NCBI GenBank assembly: GCA_011620505.1
Contig: WOZA01000010.1
Span: 1-5,423, forward strand
Source of the DNA: Anaerolineaceae bacterium
GTDB taxonomy: Bacteria; Chloroflexota; Anaerolineae; Anaerolineales; Anaerolineaceae
DNA: 5,423 bases
Reading direction: 5' to 3'
Shown piece by piece: positions 1 to 5,423 of the stretch. The position numbers and the translations under genes are program-made. Numbering within the stretch: the stretch's first letter is position 1; the number at the start of each line of letters is the position of its first letter. The notes below the pieces were generated by a model, which was not told the DNA's origin, searched no databases, and worked only from the letters and a program-made list of their open reading frames with translations.

Positions 1-42
1 AAAGACCATCTTTTCAAATTTGACCTGCTGAAGATCTGCCAT
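1..42 (-). CDS. 5' end of a divergent gene, possibly a TRAM-domain RNA methyltransferase (partial)
   Basis: Reading the minus strand, an ATG at 42-40 opens a frame that stays open to the window edge and gives MADLQQVKFEKMVF. A purine-rich GGAGAG (minus strand, about 55-50) sits 7 nt before the ATG, a good ribosome binding site. An in-frame TAG lies a few codons further upstream with no other usable start between, so this ATG is the best choice. The V-x-F-E-K-M-V-F pattern is like the first beta strand of the TRAM domain that opens 23S rRNA uracil-5-methyltransferases of the RlmD/RumA type, where it is usually followed by GG. Only 14 residues are visible, so the gene's existence is moderately supported and the family call is tentative. 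It is probably unrelated to the plus-strand operon. Confidence 0.42.
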   Translation of the reverse strand, partial: MADLQQVKFEKMVF

Positions 43-279
43 GCTCCAACTCTCCGATCTGTTTCGCCTTGATTCTACCTTAGTCGCGAGGGGAGGATGG
101 GAAGCCTGGCTCATCCGAAAGCCAAATCTTGTTTTGGGTTGTTCTGGATCGAGGATTCACAATCTGATGCCTGGCATGTTCAGGAAGAGAGCTTTCCCTG
201 TTCGAAATAACAGCCCACCTTTTTTCCACAAGTAAGCAGGGGACACGAACCCACAAAAATGCCGGTTAAAAGGCAACAC
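43..279. other. Intergenic stretch between divergent genes, no convincing gene
   Basis: No recognisable protein, tRNA or rRNA is seen here. A plus-strand frame at 41-235 (64 codons) has no good ribosome binding site and a composition typical of a chance frame. For the leftward gene, a minus-strand TAGAAT (plus coordinates 77-72) could be a -10 box, but no matching -35 is seen. Two small hairpins are present: TGGCT/AGCCA (107-111 with 120-124, 8-nt loop) and CTGTT/AACAG (198-202 with 209-213, 6-nt loop). The second is followed a few bases later by six T at 220-225, but its stem is too weak to call a terminator. At the right end, GTTAAAAGGCAACACT (265-280) begins a near-repeat with GTTAAAGGCACT (287-298). 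Confidence 0.5.
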
Positions 280-309
280 TAAATCTGTTAAAGGCACTGG
301 ACAGATTTA
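280..309. promoter_or_regulatory. 9-bp perfect inverted repeat overlapping the -35 box, candidate operator
   Basis: TAAATCTGT (280-288) and ACAGATTTA (301-309) are exact reverse complements separated by 12 nt. The right arm overlaps the proposed -35 hexamer at 298-303, so a protein bound here would affect RNA polymerase access. No T-run follows on the plus strand, so it does not look like an intrinsic terminator. It may bind the adjacent regulator or another factor; its role is inferred from position only. Confidence 0.45.
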
Positions 310-326
310 AAACCATGTGTTATTAT
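298..326 (+). promoter_or_regulatory. Sigma70-type promoter of the operon (extended -10)
   Basis: TGGACA at 298-303 matches the consensus -35 TTGACA at five of six bases. A 17-bp spacer leads to TATTAT at 321-326, matching TATAAT at five of six. The spacer ends with TG-N directly before the -10 (318-320), the extended -10 signature. Transcription would begin near 332-334, giving a leader of about 40 nt before the TTG start of the regulator. It is the only good promoter upstream of the plus-strand genes, so it probably drives the whole cluster. Confidence 0.65.
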
Positions 327-331
327 CACAT
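315..331. promoter_or_regulatory. Inverted repeat bracketing the -10 box (ATGTG-N7-CACAT)
   Basis: ATGTG at 315-319 and CACAT at 327-331 are perfect 5-bp inverted arms that enclose the TATTAT -10 hexamer. A third copy of the motif, ATGTG at 352-356, lies downstream, so TCACAT (326-331) and ATGTGA (352-357) also form a 6-bp inverted pair. A bound repressor would occlude the -10. Short arms in AT-rich DNA can arise by chance, so confidence is limited. Confidence 0.3.
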
Positions 332-344
332 ATATGAATCTAAA

Positions 345-362
345 TGAACAAATGTGAGTTCA
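345..362. promoter_or_regulatory. TGAAC-N8-GTTCA palindrome, candidate SorC/DeoR-type operator
   Basis: TGAACAAATGTGAGTTCA has perfect 5-bp inverted arms. It lies about 12-30 nt after the expected transcription start and just before the regulator's ribosome binding site, a typical repressor position. The left half TGAACAAA resembles the half-site of the Bacillus subtilis DeoR operator, a member of the SorC family, which has the form ATTGAA..TTCAAT. Autoregulation of the operon by the first gene's product is therefore a reasonable inference, not demonstrated. Confidence 0.4.
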
Positions 363-371
363 GGAGAAGCC

Positions 372-1337
372 TTGCCGCACAATAAAGTGAGCCCAGATCG
401 ATTGAACATCCTGGCAGATGCTGCAGAAATGTATTATCTCAAGGGACAATCACAATCCCAGATTGCGAAAAACTTGGGTGTATCTAGATCAATGGTTTCA
501 CGAATGCTGACAGATGCAAGAAGATTTGGTTTGGTTCAAATTCATATCGAACGCCCCGTCAATCACAATAAAGAACTCGAAAAACTTCTTTGCCAACAGT
601 TTGGCCTAAAAAAAGCCATCGTTGTAGAGCAACGCAGTGGTCAAGCTCTGTTACCGTCATTGGGGAAGGCTGCTGCCCGGTACATTGAAGAAGAATTAAA
701 GCCTGGTCAGACACTCGGTACTTCATGGGGCACGGCTATCAGTGCAACAGTGGATGAACTGCAGTTTGAACCACCTGTTCCCGGAATTCGCATCGTTCAG
801 TTACTGGGTTCACTCGGTGCTCGCATCAAGCAATACCATGGGATTGCTATTGTTAACCGCTTAGTGGACAAATTGGGTGGTGAAGGGATCTACCTGAACG
901 CCCCATTTCTGGTTGAAAGTACCCGACTAGCCAGTGTATTAAAAGAGAGTAAAGACATTCTTGAAACTTTTCAACTCGGCCGTCAATCTGATATAGCTTT
1001 ATTAGGAATTGGCAGTGCCAAACCCGAAGTTTCACCTTACGTGTTAGCTGGCTATCTTCCAGAAGCGGAAATGCAGACAATTTGCGATTCGGGGGCAGTT
1101 GGTGACGTATGCGGAATATTCATAGATATTTTTGGTAATCCTTCACATTCTGAACTTCAGGATAGGACGATCGGTATATCCTTAGAAGATTTAAGAAATA
1201 TACCACTGCGCATAGGCGTTTCCGGTGGTCCGCACAAAATCAGTCCAATTATTGGAGCTATTCGCGGTAAACATATAAACGTGTTAGTGACAGATACCAA
1301 CACGGCGCAAGGCGTTATTAATAACGCAAAAGAATGA
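372..1337 (+). CDS. SorC/DeoR-family sugar-responsive transcriptional regulator
   Basis: A 321-residue regulator with the two-part SorC-family layout. An N-terminal helix-turn-helix (about residues 10-58) contains SQIAKNLGVSRSMVSRML, the classic recognition-helix pattern of the family. The rest is a sugar-phosphate-sensing domain related to sugar isomerases, with family landmarks LGTSWGTAI, IVQLLGSLG, ALLGIGS, GDVCGIFIDIFGNP, RTIGISLEDLRNIP and, near the C terminus, INVLVTDTNTAQGVI. Length is normal for the family (about 310-325). Start choice: a GTG at 354 extends the frame by six codons but has no ribosome binding site, whereas TTG at 372 has AGGAG at 362-366 with 5-nt spacing, so TTG is preferred. 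Such proteins bind as oligomers to operators and release or activate on binding a phosphorylated sugar. As first gene of the operon it probably controls itself and the downstream dehydrogenase and PTS genes. The exact effector cannot be read from the sequence. Confidence 0.93.
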   Translation: MPHNKVSPDRLNILADAAEMYYLKGQSQSQIAKNLGVSRSMVSRMLTDARRFGLVQIHIERPVNHNKELEKLLCQQFGLKKAIVVEQRSGQALLPSLGKAAARYIEEELKPGQTLGTSWGTAISATVDELQFEPPVPGIRIVQLLGSLGARIKQYHGIAIVNRLVDKLGGEGIYLNAPFLVESTRLASVLKESKDILETFQLGRQSDIALLGIGSAKPEVSPYVLAGYLPEAEMQTICDSGAVGDVCGIFIDIFGNPSHSELQDRTIGISLEDLRNIPLRIGVSGGPHKISPIIGAIRGKHINVLVTDTNTAQGVINNAKE

Positions 1338-1369
1338 GAACAAGTTAATAGGATACAGAAGGAAGATTT

Positions 1370-2401
1370 ATGACAACTTGGAAGAAAGAAGAGTTTGATA
1401 ATTTTGAAACAACCGATGTGCTTGAAAAGTCAAGTGAATTAGGGATTAATCAAGAAAAACTGATCGATATGTATCGAACTATGGTCAAGATACGTATATT
1501 TGAAGAGATGGCGGACAAACAATACGCACTTGGCAAGGTTCACGGTACTATGCACCTCTCTGCTGGGCAGGAGGCTGTGGCGGTAGGGGCTGGATTTGCC
1601 ATTAATAAGGGTGACTATTTACTTAACCATCATCGAGGACACGGGCATTTCATTGCTAGTGGTGCAGATGTGAACAAGATGATGGCAGAATTTTTGGGTA
1701 AGGATACTGGCTACTGTCACGGCCGCGGTGGATCGATGCATATTGCCGATGTAACTGCTAATAATCTGGGAGCCAATGGTATTGTAGGCGGAGGGTTGCA
1801 GCTTGCAGTAGGTGTCGGGTTGGCAGTTCAGATGAAGAAGACTGATCAGATCGTACTTACAATTTTTGGGGATGGGGCTGCCAATGAAGGCATTTTCCAT
1901 GAGTCGCTTAATATGGCTGCAATTTGGAATTTGCCAATTTTGTACTTATGTGAAAACAATCAATACGGCATGTCTGCCAATGTAGTTCGTGTCTCAGCTA
2001 AAACACCTTTTAAGGATCGCGCGGCAGCTTATGGCATTCCAGGTTATTACATTGATGGAAATGATGTGCTGGCAGTATATGAATTCATTCGTAAGGCAGC
2101 CGATAATGCCCGCTCCGGGAAAGGGCCAGTATTTGTTGAAGCCCAGACCTATCGTTACTTTGGACATTCAAAAAGCGATCGTAATCTTTATCGCACTAAG
2201 GAGGAGATCGACTATTGGAAGTCAGTCGAAGATCCAATTATCCGTTTTGAAAAGTTGCTGTTAAATGCCAATCTAATTGACATCCAGTCTATTAATATGA
2301 TTAAGGAAGAGATGAGCAAAGTAATTGATGAATCGGTGACATTTGCAGAAAATTCACCGGAACCAGATGTCAAAGACGTGACGGAGTGGGTTTATGCCTG
2401 A
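1370..2401 (+). CDS. pdhA: Thiamine-diphosphate-dependent dehydrogenase E1 component, alpha subunit (PDH/acetoin dehydrogenase type)
   Basis: This 343-residue protein is the alpha subunit of a heterotetrameric E1 that decarboxylates a 2-oxo substrate (pyruvate) or cleaves acetoin, using thiamine diphosphate and passing the acyl group to the lipoyl arm of E2. Visible motifs: HLSAGQEAVAVG (62-73), HRGHGH (88-93), GRGGSMH (118-124), the ThDP/Mg motif beginning GDGAANEG at 167 and ending in N196-N197, and the active-site loop YRYFGHSKSD (261-270). The start has AAGGAAG a few bases upstream, 32 nt after the regulator. The first 28 or so residues form a charged extension before the LIDMYRTMVKIRIFEE helix, slightly longer than in typical AcoA/PdhA. 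The last 8 nt overlap the beta-subunit gene. Pyruvate versus acetoin (acoA) versus another acyloin cannot be decided from motifs, so the symbol is nominal. Branched-chain 2-oxoacid is less likely. Confidence 0.93.
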   Translation: MTTWKKEEFDNFETTDVLEKSSELGINQEKLIDMYRTMVKIRIFEEMADKQYALGKVHGTMHLSAGQEAVAVGAGFAINKGDYLLNHHRGHGHFIASGADVNKMMAEFLGKDTGYCHGRGGSMHIADVTANNLGANGIVGGGLQLAVGVGLAVQMKKTDQIVLTIFGDGAANEGIFHESLNMAAIWNLPILYLCENNQYGMSANVVRVSAKTPFKDRAAAYGIPGYYIDGNDVLAVYEFIRKAADNARSGKGPVFVEAQTYRYFGHSKSDRNLYRTKEEIDYWKSVEDPIIRFEKLLLNANLIDIQSINMIKEEMSKVIDESVTFAENSPEPDVKDVTEWVYA

Positions 2402-3380
2402 GATTACTTATCGTGAAGCCATCCACGACGCGATGGTTGAAGAAATGCGCCGCGATGAAAACGTATTCTTAATTGGAGAAGATATTGGCACTTATGGCGG
2501 CGCCTTTGGAGTAAGCGCGGGCATGCTTGCTGAGTTTGGGCCAGAGAGAATCCGTGAAACACCTATCTCAGAGTTAGCTATTGTTGGCGCAGCAGCAGGC
2601 GCGGCCATGGTGGGTATGAAACCAATTGCAGAGTTGATGTTTATGGACTTCATTTTGCTTGCTTTGGAACCACTGATGAACCAGGCTGCGAAGGCGCGAT
2701 ATATGTTTGGTGGTAAGGCAACCGTTCCCATGGTAGTGCGAATGCCCGGAGGTTCTGGCACTGGTGCGGCAGCTCAACATTCACAATCTCTCGAGAGCAT
2801 ACTGATGCACATCCCTGGGATCAAAGTGGTGGCTCCCAGTACTGCTTATGATGCCAAAGGTTTGTTGCTCAGTGCCATCAGAGATCCTAACCCGATTTGT
2901 TTCGTCGAACACAAGTTACTCTACAAGGTTAAGGGAGAGGTTCCAGTAGGCGAATATACAATTCCATTAGGTGTAGCGGATATCAAGCACCCTGGCGATG
3001 ACATAACTGTTGTGACGTCTGGCATCATGGTTCAGAAATCTCTGGCGGTAGCCCAGAAACTGAATCAGGAAGGTATCAGCGTTGAGGTGCTGGACCTGCG
3101 CACCTTGAGACCGATGGACTCCCAAGCCATCATCAATTCAGTAAAGAAAACCGGTCGTTTGTTAGTCGTACACGAAGCAGTGCAGACCGGTGGTTGGGCT
3201 GGTGAGGTAATGGCAGTTGTATCTTCCAGTGAAGCCTTTGATTACCTGGATGCGCCAATGCGACGATTGGCTGGGAAAGACGTTCCCATACCCTACAATC
3301 GTTTCCTTGAAGCAGCTGCTGTTCCCCAGGAAGCTGATATCGAAGCTGAGATCCGCGCGATCGTTAGCAATAAATACTAG
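2394..3380 (+). CDS. pdhB: Thiamine-diphosphate-dependent dehydrogenase E1 component, beta subunit (PDH/acetoin dehydrogenase type)
   Basis: The 328-residue beta subunit completes the E1 active site with the preceding alpha subunit; its size is standard for bacterial PdhB/AcoB. It has the N-terminal pyrimidine-binding domain (about 1-180) and the C-terminal transketolase-like domain (about 195-320). Landmarks are YREAIHDAM (6-14), IGEDIGTYGG (27-36), ETPISE with E60 expected to contact the ThDP aminopyrimidine, MPGGSGTGAAAQHSQSLES with the conserved catalytic-site H129, and LDLRTLRPMD (233-242). The start codon lies inside the end of the alpha gene (8-nt overlap), with GGAG at 2383-2386 seven nt upstream, so the two subunits are probably translationally coupled for 1:1 synthesis. 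All expected catalytic residues are present, so it should be active. Substrate ambiguity is as for the alpha subunit; acoB is the alternative name. Confidence 0.94.
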   Translation: MPEITYREAIHDAMVEEMRRDENVFLIGEDIGTYGGAFGVSAGMLAEFGPERIRETPISELAIVGAAAGAAMVGMKPIAELMFMDFILLALEPLMNQAAKARYMFGGKATVPMVVRMPGGSGTGAAAQHSQSLESILMHIPGIKVVAPSTAYDAKGLLLSAIRDPNPICFVEHKLLYKVKGEVPVGEYTIPLGVADIKHPGDDITVVTSGIMVQKSLAVAQKLNQEGISVEVLDLRTLRPMDSQAIINSVKKTGRLLVVHEAVQTGGWAGEVMAVVSSSEAFDYLDAPMRRLAGKDVPIPYNRFLEAAAVPQEADIEAEIRAIVSNKY

Positions 3381-3395
3381 GAAAGGAAGCTGTTC

Positions 3396-4739
3396 ATGCC
3401 TACCCCTTTTATTATGCCCAAGATGGATATGGACCAGGAAGTTGTTACCATCATTGCATGGTTAAAAAACGAAGGTGATCAGATCGAAAAAGGCGAACCG
3501 GTTATTGAAGTAGAAACCGATAAAATCACCAGCGAAATCGAAGCCCCTGAAAGTGGCATTCTGGCTAACATTCTTTACCACGAAAATGAAGAAGCCCCTG
3601 TTACCAAAGTTGTTGCTTATATTCTCAAAGAGGGCGAATCTCCGGATAGTATTCCTGAATTAGAGAAAAAAGTTGAGCCAACCCCCTCTAAATCAGAAGA
3701 GACATCAACGGAGGATGTGACCGTAAAACCGATATCGCACGCGACACCTTTGGCTGAAAAGGTGTCGAAAGATCTGGGTGTGCAACTTAAACAGGTTTCT
3801 CCGAGCGGTTCCAAGGTGACCCGCAAGGATGTTGAAGCCTTCGCTGAAAAATTGAAGGACCAGGTTATCCCACGTGTAAGTGTCCCAGCCACTCCTGCTG
3901 CACGCAGCCTGGCTGAAGAAAGGGGATTGGACCTGGAAAGTCTTTCAGGTTCCGGGCCAAGAGGTCGGATACAGGCAGCAGATGTACCCATGCAGGCACC
4001 ATCACAACCTGAACAGGTTTTGGCTGAGACCGTCCAAGCTGCTGTTACGACCTCAATTCCGCTTGTTGGAAAGCGAAAACGCATCGCTGAACGGATGACA
4101 GCAAGTTATCAATCCACACCCCACATCTACCTTACAGTCGAAGTAGACATGACCGCTTCGGAATCTGCTAGAAAGCGGATCAATCTGTTGGCTGAAAAAG
4201 AAGGGCAATCTGCAATTTCTGTAACTGCCTTCCTGGCAAAAATGGTCGCTTGGGCACTGGGACGGCATCCTTACCTGAATGCTTCTCTGCAAGATGAAAA
4301 AATCTTTTTATCTGAAGATGCAAATATAGGGATCGCCACAGCTGTCGCTGACGGCTTAATTGTTCCAGTGATTCATGGTGCGAATAAGCTCACACTTCGT
4401 GAAATAAACATGAATCTCCAATATCTAACCAAACAAGCACGCGCTGGAGTCCTCACTGCCAATGAAGTATCAGGTGGAACTTTTACCATTTCCAATTTGG
4501 GGATGTACGGAATTACTTCGTTTACAGCCATCATCAATCCTCCGCAGTCTGCCATCCTGGCAGTCGGTGGACTGGTTCGAAAGCCTGTCGTGGTTGATGA
4601 AAATGACACTATTGCAGTTCGTCCGATGATGAATCTTACACTTGGTGCTGATCATCGCGTTGTAGATGGCGCGGTCGCGGCTGCTTTTCTGGCAGATCTG
4701 GTAAGGGCTTTGGAATCACCAGAATTGGTCCTTTATTGA
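3396..4739 (+). CDS. pdhC: Dihydrolipoamide acyltransferase E2 component (lipoyl, two E3-binding-like segments, catalytic domain)
   Basis: This 447-residue E2 takes the acyl group from E1 on a swinging lipoyl arm and transfers it to CoA, forming the core of the complex. Domain order: one lipoyl domain (1-79) with the lipoylated lysine K43 in VETDKITSEIEAP; an acidic Ser/Thr/Pro/Glu-rich linker (80-112); a first peripheral-subunit-binding-like segment (113-151, ATPLAEKVSKDLGV then VTRKDVEAF); a second, more canonical one (164-199, ATPAARSLAEERGLDL then GSGPRGRIQAADV); a Pro/Gln-rich linker; and the catalytic acyltransferase domain (about 220-447) with NLGMYGITSFTAIINPPQ and active-site DHRVVDG (H420). 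The start has GAAAGGAAG upstream and lies 15 nt after the E1 beta stop. The duplicated E3/E1-binding segment is unusual compared with the single copy in textbook E2s. No E3 gene follows. AcoC is the alternative name if acetoin is the substrate. Confidence 0.94.
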   Translation: MPTPFIMPKMDMDQEVVTIIAWLKNEGDQIEKGEPVIEVETDKITSEIEAPESGILANILYHENEEAPVTKVVAYILKEGESPDSIPELEKKVEPTPSKSEETSTEDVTVKPISHATPLAEKVSKDLGVQLKQVSPSGSKVTRKDVEAFAEKLKDQVIPRVSVPATPAARSLAEERGLDLESLSGSGPRGRIQAADVPMQAPSQPEQVLAETVQAAVTTSIPLVGKRKRIAERMTASYQSTPHIYLTVEVDMTASESARKRINLLAEKEGQSAISVTAFLAKMVAWALGRHPYLNASLQDEKIFLSEDANIGIATAVADGLIVPVIHGANKLTLREINMNLQYLTKQARAGVLTANEVSGGTFTISNLGMYGITSFTAIINPPQSAILAVGGLVRKPVVVDENDTIAVRPMMNLTLGADHRVVDGAVAAAFLADLVRALESPELVLY

Positions 4740-4794
4740 GCTGAGAAGGAATCAGAGCATTTTTGATTGAAAGGTCACGGATTTAGGAGAAAAG

Positions 4795-5271
4795 ATGTCA
4801 TTAAGTAGGTATTTGAATGAATCAACAATTAGTCTTAATTTGGATGCCGAAACAAGTACAGATGTGATCTGTCACCTTGGCCAAAAACTGATGGATGTCG
4901 GGTTAGTAAAGGATAGTTTCATCGAAGCTGCACTTACTCGTGAAATTAGCTTTCCAACAGGGCTCCTATTAGATGGTGACATTCACGTAGCGATTCCCCA
5001 TACAGATGTAGTTCATGTAAATAAATCAGGTGTTGCATTGGCGGTCCTAAAAAGACCTGTCGTTTTTCAGAATATGGAAATGCCGTCAGATCAAGTCATT
5101 GTCAGCATTGTTTTTTTGCTGGCGTTGGATGAGCCACACGCTCAGATCGAAATGCTACAGGAAATCGCGGAAGTAATTCAAAACCAGGAAATACTGCAAC
5201 GATTCATGATGGCAAAAGATTCCGTAGATGTACTCGAGGCATTTGAAGCAAACAATGAAAAAGAGAATTAA
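4795..5271 (+). CDS. gatA: PTS sugar transporter EIIA, galactitol (GatA)/fructose-mannitol type
   Basis: A 158-residue cytoplasmic EIIA of the PTS EIIA-2 (fructose/mannitol) fold, most like galactitol GatA. It accepts phosphate from HPr and passes it to EIIB. The phosphorylation-site block REISFPTGLLLDGDIHVAIPHTD is at 49-71, with H69 the expected phosphohistidine; the second conserved histidine is H115 in DEPHAQIEML. This block aligns by eye with E. coli GatA (REAEFPTGIML..AIAIPH). Length is normal and it is a free-standing domain, not fused to EIIB or EIIC. AGGAGA at 4785-4790 gives a strong ribosome binding site. The gap from the E2 gene is 55 nt without a convincing terminator, so co-transcription is likely. 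The exact substrate (galactitol or another polyol or sugar) is not readable; the symbol marks family, not proven specificity. Confidence 0.88.
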   Translation: MSLSRYLNESTISLNLDAETSTDVICHLGQKLMDVGLVKDSFIEAALTREISFPTGLLLDGDIHVAIPHTDVVHVNKSGVALAVLKRPVVFQNMEMPSDQVIVSIVFLLALDEPHAQIEMLQEIAEVIQNQEILQRFMMAKDSVDVLEAFEANNEKEN

Positions 5272-5325
5272 TTATTGACCCATGAAGGTGAAGTATTTCG
5301 ATATTTTTCAAAATAGGAGCTATTA

Positions 5326-5423
5326 ATGTCAGCCCAAAGGCGAATTCTTGTAGCGTGTGGTACCGCAGTTGCCACCTCGACTGTTGTAGGAAATGAGATT
5401 AAAAAAGCACTGGAAAAGCGCGG
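5326..5423 (+). CDS. gatB: PTS EIIB, galactitol (GatB) type, 5' end only
   Basis: ATG at 5326 has AGGAG at 5315-5319 with 6-nt spacing. The frame runs open for 32 codons to the window edge, reading MSAQRRILVACGTAVATSTV and then VGNEIKKALEKR. This is the phosphocysteine P-loop that opens EIIB proteins of the Gat/lactose-like fold: C11 in VACGTAVATS is the expected phosphorylated cysteine, and E. coli GatB reads VACGGAVATST at the same place. It would take phosphate from the upstream EIIA and donate it to the sugar bound by a membrane EIIC, which should be encoded just beyond the edge. The gene is cut by the window, not truncated biologically as far as can be seen. The short extent limits the specificity call, but the order EIIA-EIIB supports a Gat-type system. 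Confidence 0.85.
   Translation, partial: MSAQRRILVACGTAVATSTVVGNEIKKALEKR

Noticed and set aside
196..215. TTCGAA within a small hairpin, resembling a tRNA T-arm
   Set aside because: The flanking bases do not form the 5-bp T stem around a 7-nt loop, and no acceptor, D or anticodon arms fit upstream.
198..225. CTGTT/AACAG hairpin followed by six T, possible terminator
   Set aside because: The stem is only 5 bp and AT-rich, the T-run starts 6 nt after it, and no plus-strand gene ends nearby in the window.
41..235. Plus-strand 64-codon frame upstream of the promoter
   Set aside because: No ribosome binding site close to the ATG, no recognisable domain, and it lies in the space expected for divergent control signals.
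3617..4084. 155-codon minus-strand frame inside the E2 gene
   Set aside because: It is a shadow of the E2 coding sequence with no family resemblance; E2 is intact and clearly recognisable on the plus strand.
4740..4764. CTGA/TCAG hairpin followed by AGCATTTTT between E2 and EIIA, possible terminator or attenuator
   Set aside because: The stem is only 4 bp, with a 7-nt loop and three non-paired bases before the T-run; too weak to call, although slight polarity at this site is possible.
5275..5307. TTGACC with AT-rich DNA downstream, possible internal promoter before EIIB
   Set aside because: No TATAAT-like hexamer occurs at 16-18 bp spacing; the best alternatives are badly placed, and the short gap suggests co-transcription.

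Overview
The window holds one plus-strand gene cluster. In order it encodes a SorC/DeoR-type sugar-sensing regulator, the two E1 subunits and the lipoyl E2 of a pyruvate/acetoin-dehydrogenase-type complex, a PTS EIIA of the galactitol (Gat) type, and the first 32 codons of a matching PTS EIIB that runs off the right edge. At the extreme left a probable minus-strand gene diverges from the cluster. Only its first 14 codons are present, and they resemble the start of a TRAM-domain RNA methyltransferase.

The organism is a bacterium with near-balanced base composition, strong AGGAG-type ribosome binding sites and a sigma70-like promoter. The E2 sequence (short lipoyl domain, then two E3-binding-like segments) and the Gat-type PTS recall Chloroflexota (Anaerolineae) or Firmicutes. 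That is an impression from memory of such proteins, and the sequence alone does not settle the taxon.

Layout: 1-42, start of a divergent gene on the minus strand. 43-279, intergenic with no convincing gene. 280-371, a dense control region: a -35/-10 promoter (TGGACA, 17-bp spacer, extended TG-N-TATTAT), three inverted repeats placed over the -35, around the -10 and just after the expected transcription start, and then an AGGAG that points to a TTG start at 372. 372-1337, regulator. 1370-2401, E1 alpha. 2394-3380, E1 beta, overlapping E1 alpha by 8 nt. 3396-4739, E2. 4795-5271, EIIA. 5326 onward, EIIB. All gaps between plus-strand genes are 55 nt or less, and no strong terminator is visible, so the cluster reads as one operon under the promoter upstream of the regulator.

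How the genes may work together (inference): the Gat-type PTS would import and phosphorylate a polyol or sugar at the expense of phosphoenolpyruvate. The phosphorylated product, or one derived from it, would be the ligand of the SorC-type regulator. The E1/E2 complex would oxidatively decarboxylate or cleave a downstream 2-oxo compound (pyruvate, or an acetoin-like acyloin) to an acyl-CoA. No E3 (dihydrolipoamide dehydrogenase) lies in the window, so it must come from elsewhere. The pairing of a dedicated 2-oxoacid dehydrogenase complex with a Gat-type PTS under a sugar-type regulator is the most interesting aspect of the window.
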